DNA of 64,000 nucleotides from Clavelina lepadiformis (taxonomy: Eukaryota; Chordata; Ascidiacea; Aplousobranchia; Clavelinidae). The stretch is from assembly GCF_947623445.1 (NCBI RefSeq), contig NC_135241.1:3412501-3476500 (forward strand), in the 5' to 3' direction. Positions 60,474-64,000 of the stretch are shown here, piece by piece. The translations under genes were made by a program, and so were the position numbers. Below the pieces are notes generated by a model. The model was not told where the DNA came from. It searched no databases and saw nothing but the letters and a program-made list of their open reading frames with translations. Each line of letters opens with the position of its first letter. Position 1 is the first letter of the stretch.

Positions 60474-63400
60474 TCAAATTCCTGAATCACTATCTGAAGA
60501 TTCGTAGCGGTTTTTGGATCTACGTTTATGATGCAAATGATGTCGCTTATGAGATCGCTGCTGACGATGATGACGCTGATATTCAGATGACTGTTTATCT
60601 TCCCTGCTGGGAGGAGAATGTTTAAAGTGATAAGAACCGTTCTCAACATCTTCCTCACTGTCGAACGCTCTGTTCATATACGTCGTTTTGACGTATGATC
60701 GTTGATGATTGCTGTGATGACGTCTTTTGGGAGCGTCATTTACTACCCTTTCGTCTTTCGCTGAGATTTGACGAACACAATCTTTATCGTCTTCCGGTAA
60801 ATGTTGAACCTTTTGGTCTCGTGGAGGAGGCTGATCCGATAGCTGCTGCTCCTTTTCACTCTTGTGTCCAGAATGCCTGTGCTTGTGTTTGTGTTTCTTT
60901 CGGCAATGATGCAGATGATGCTGGGGATGACTGCGGACTCCCGTCTTTTTTGAAATCGTTCTTTTAATGGAGAATGGTGGTTGGCTTTTTCCGTCATCTC
61001 TTTTAATTTTCTGATCTTCTGGATAGCGATGACGGTGGTGACGATGTTGATGCCGACACTGATGCTTACCTCCTGCTGATTTCAAAGACTCTTTTTTAAT
61101 TCGGTGTTTCACGGTCTCATCCTCAACGTAAACTCCTTTGCAATGGGATTCGAATCCACTGTCCATGTCCATCTCATCATCTGCGGACTTTTTCTTTTTC
61201 CACTTTTTGTACTTTTGGATCAGGTCAAACTTTTTAACGATCAGAATTACAATGAAGGCAACGACGATCGTGGCAACGACGATTACCACAGTCCGCATTT
61301 CGCTCGACAAAGTAGGAGTTCTTTTGGGCGGCGGCGCCCAGTCGTCCAAAACTGGATAAATTTTGTAACCAAATTAAAGTGAAAAATTTTAAGATATTTC
61401 TTTTTACAAATAAGAATATTTTAACGTACAATTTAATTGCTTAATTGACACTTTTATATTCTTATTCAAAGAAATCATAAACACTTTGCAAATTTCACGG
61501 TAAGAATGTATAGCCAACAGATACAAACACGTGCGTTTTAACAAAATTATAACAACTAAATCCTCTTATAAAATTCAAGAGTATTATGTGAACAAATCGT
61601 TTTAACAAACTTTTAACAAACACTTATCTAATATTACGCTTACGCGTGGTGGCGGTAGTGGGCGTGGTACTTCTTGTGCGAATCATTCTATTATCTTCCC
61701 CGTACGGCGAAATGTCTATCTCGTTGGGATCTATACCTTGGTTTCTGTATTTATTATACAGCTCCATCCTTTCATTTTGAGACATGGGCTTCGGGGTGCT
61801 GGGACGCTTTGGTTTGTTACGTTCGAGAACGGACCCGAGGGTTTTTCGAGTGGGTCCCGGTCTATCTTGCTTCGTCCCCCCGACGTTTGTTTGTGCTTGT
61901 TCTAAACAATAATAATAAATAAAGACTTTACCAAAATCTACAATTTTAGTTTTAATAATCTGATGCCGTTTTGCAAAATTGCTATAAAAGTTGGGCCAAC
62001 AATGTAAGTTACTAAGTTACTACTAACAACACTAAGTTAGCTGAACATGTGTGGACATATTGATTGTGTAATCCATCTTAACCAGTTATTAAAAGTCTCT
62101 TGCCAACAAACCTTCATAAATACTGCAAGTTGAGAAATCTTTATTTATTTACCGTACCTGGGATCCTTGGGTTATCGTGTGTTTGAGCATAACTTGCTTG
62201 GAAGCTTTCATAAGTTTGCGAAGCGGAGCCTGTATTTGACTGCAGACTCAACTTTAAAACCCTGCCTGTTATGACGTAACATACATTATTAACTAAAATC
62301 TTTCTTCAAATAACACCTGTGAGTGTAAGTGTCTTCCACAAAATTAATTTTCATTCTAGGGCTTGGTAACTTTAGCTGGCTAATAACCGCGAGCGGAGAA
62401 ACATTCTCAGCGACGAGAGATTTTGTTAGCCATTAGCCGAAAATGTACATGGAGGATAGATTTTGGAGCAAAATTGTTGTGAATCCAATGGTTCACAGAA
62501 ATTTGCAGCTCTGTTAATCGTTTTAATGCTTCAATACTTTGATTTTTTGATAAATTTTGTGGTCTATCATGGAATAAGTTGCTAATACAACCCTTTTCAT
62601 GACATGTTTTAAAAACAAATAGCAATTTTGCTTGCGATGAATAATGTGACATGGCAATTAGTGACAATGACAGCTAACCGCCAACAAACAGCCAATGCGA
62701 TTCGGCTAACAGCTAAAGAGAATCGGCTAAATTACCAGCCCTAGTTTATTCCAATAAAATATCGATAAAAACAGGAAATTTATTGTACCGGAAGATACAA
62801 TTGTTCCTGGACTTTGTTTTCCGCACACTCTGTGTCCTCCATCTTGATCATATGACCCGGCATCCCCATCAATTATCTGAAGCCACTGCCAGTTGCAGAT
62901 GCCATCTTGAGTCGGAGCCACGAGAGAAAATCTCAGGAACTGTAGCTTAATACGATAGCCTTCTGGTGCCATCAGTCTGCAACGTGGAGGTTATATACAT
63001 TTAAAGCTTTAGATTTAGAGTCATAGGATAACCATCCCCAAACAGGTATATAAATTACAGGACAGCATACCTCCAGTAGCATTGTGTTTGAGGTGGAAAT
63101 TTCGTTGGAAAACCCGGACTTTGTATGTTTTTCCAGTCATTGGTAACTTCGATGTCATAATTGCAACCTGGTGAATAATTGATTATTTTGAATACAAAAA
63201 TTTATTTCAACTGTACAGTACGTTAATTAACTATATAGCGTTATAGACTATAGAGTGTTATCATTAAGTCATCTTTACATCATATCTCTTTTTTCATGTT
63301 GCCTCCAGTTTATCATATTGAATTTGTCGAAATATTCACTGCAATGCGTTATATTAAACGAATACAAATACATAAAGACCACACAAACCAAACCATCAAA

Positions 63401-63549
63401 CGTTTATGAAGTCTGGGTAACGATTATATTTATTTGTGTTGCTGTAAACTTATATAGTAAAAAGCGAAAAGAAAAGCCTTACTTGCCGCAAGTGCTTCTT
63501 GTAGAACTAAAGTTGACAACGCAAACAAAGCAACACAACGTCTGGGCAT
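60474..63549 (-). CDS. Single-pass CUB membrane protein with His/Arg-rich cytoplasmic tail
   Basis: Six exons: 63483-63549, 63071-63167, 62789-62976, 62158-62265, 61644-61901, 60474-61351; 531 codons plus stop. Residues 1-22 are a signal peptide (CVALFALSTLVLQEALA). One CUB domain spans about 23-152: SCNYDIEV, SPGFPTKFPPQTQCYWR, LMAPEGYRIKLQFLRFSL, a C-to-C loop ending VCGKQSP, then SGRVLKLSLQSN and ESFQASY, with the usual cysteine spacing. A basic, Pro/Thr-rich linker (about 153-258) leads to a membrane helix at 260-278 (TVVIVVATIVVAFIVILIV). The tail of about 250 residues carries some 30 histidines in clusters such as CRHQHRHHRHR and HKHKHRH, and ends in acidic ESSDSDSGI. Cell-surface binding through the CUB domain is likely. 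I do not recognise the tail, and no orthologue name is offered. Confidence 0.8.
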
Positions 63550-64000
63550 TGTTGTCACAACATAAGCTACAACAATGTGATGTCTTTTACAGTATATAAA
63601 TTACTTGTAACTGAAAAGCTGTCGTAAAATTGATAAAATGATGTTGAAGCCACCTAAAAGTTGTGTTTATGATCAAACAATCAACTTGCCAAAAGACAGC
63701 AACTTGCCATAACTGCTTGAACTGAAAATATACGCATCATGACTCTAAACCTAAGTTCACTAAACGAGCCTTGACTATTTCTGCGCTGACGGTGACTTCT
63801 ATAACCTTAAAACCGTTGTTATCATTACCCACGTTATTATAGATTAACGTTTAGCGACTATTTCTTCTCTAAAACTTGAAATTAATATATCAAGGTTGAA
63901 TTGTAATAACCACACGCGCAACTTATACGTATTTCTGGTGTATGAATAGCCTGAAGCAAAACGACACTTCGATATTGATGTTTATCTACAAAGAAAGGTA
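63550..64000. other. 5' flank of the CUB gene
   Basis: No gene recognised; probable promoter region of the minus-strand CUB gene. Confidence 0.4.

Noticed and set aside
60695-60997. Open frames overlapping the CUB gene tail exon in other frames and on the opposite strand
   Set aside because: They are shadows of the His/Arg-rich coding sequence, which is open in several frames because of its codon composition.

Overview
The window looks like animal nuclear DNA, most likely from an ascidian tunicate of the Ciona type. It is AT-rich, genes are cut into many small exons by short GT-AG introns, and the recognisable genes (VMP1, a transducin-type G gamma, an SLC5A8-like carrier, a CCDC183-like protein) are animal genes with close vertebrate relatives. 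The organism is an inference from style and gene content. No bacterial features, tRNA, rRNA, CRISPR array or viral fossil was recognised.

Layout. 1-15.8 kb: a cluster of one lineage-expanded family, a RIPK-like (TKL) protein kinase joined to a TPR-type helical domain. Two copies are complete (5338-8884 and 12351-15753, + strand), one runs off the left edge (1-308, - strand), one is a decayed fusion (3410-3969, - strand), and two short exon fossils lie at about 1.63 and 2.1 kb. 17.8-25.9 kb (-): a 28-exon gene for a type II membrane C-type lectin whose long stalk is built from phase-1 exons, most of 66 nt and most opening with an N-glycosylation sequon. Seven stalk exons are tandemly duplicated as a 1.6-kb block, and an inverted-repeat transposon sits in one intron. 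26.9-29.6 kb (-): a MINPP1-like histidine phosphatase with an altered HAE motif. 32.2-33.5 kb (+): a transducin-like G gamma gene. 34.6-39.4 kb (-): VMP1. 40-43 kb: nested repeats. 43.5-49.5 kb (-): a CCDC183-like coiled-coil gene. 51.9-57.5 kb (-): an SLC5A8/SLC5A12-like sodium-coupled carrier. 60.5-63.5 kb (-): a secreted-start, single-pass CUB protein with a histidine- and arginine-rich cytoplasmic tail.

The genes do not form one pathway. The left third (kinase-TPR cluster, lectin) has the marks of fast-evolving recognition or signalling families: tandem copies, gene conversion, pseudogenes, exon duplication. The right two thirds are conserved cell-biology genes (autophagy and ER, ciliary coiled coil, solute uptake) separated by repeat-bearing spacers.

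Exon models were built by hand from splice signals, reading phase and comparison of paralogues. For every multi-exon model I checked that exon lengths add up to a whole number of codons. They have not been tested against transcripts or databases.
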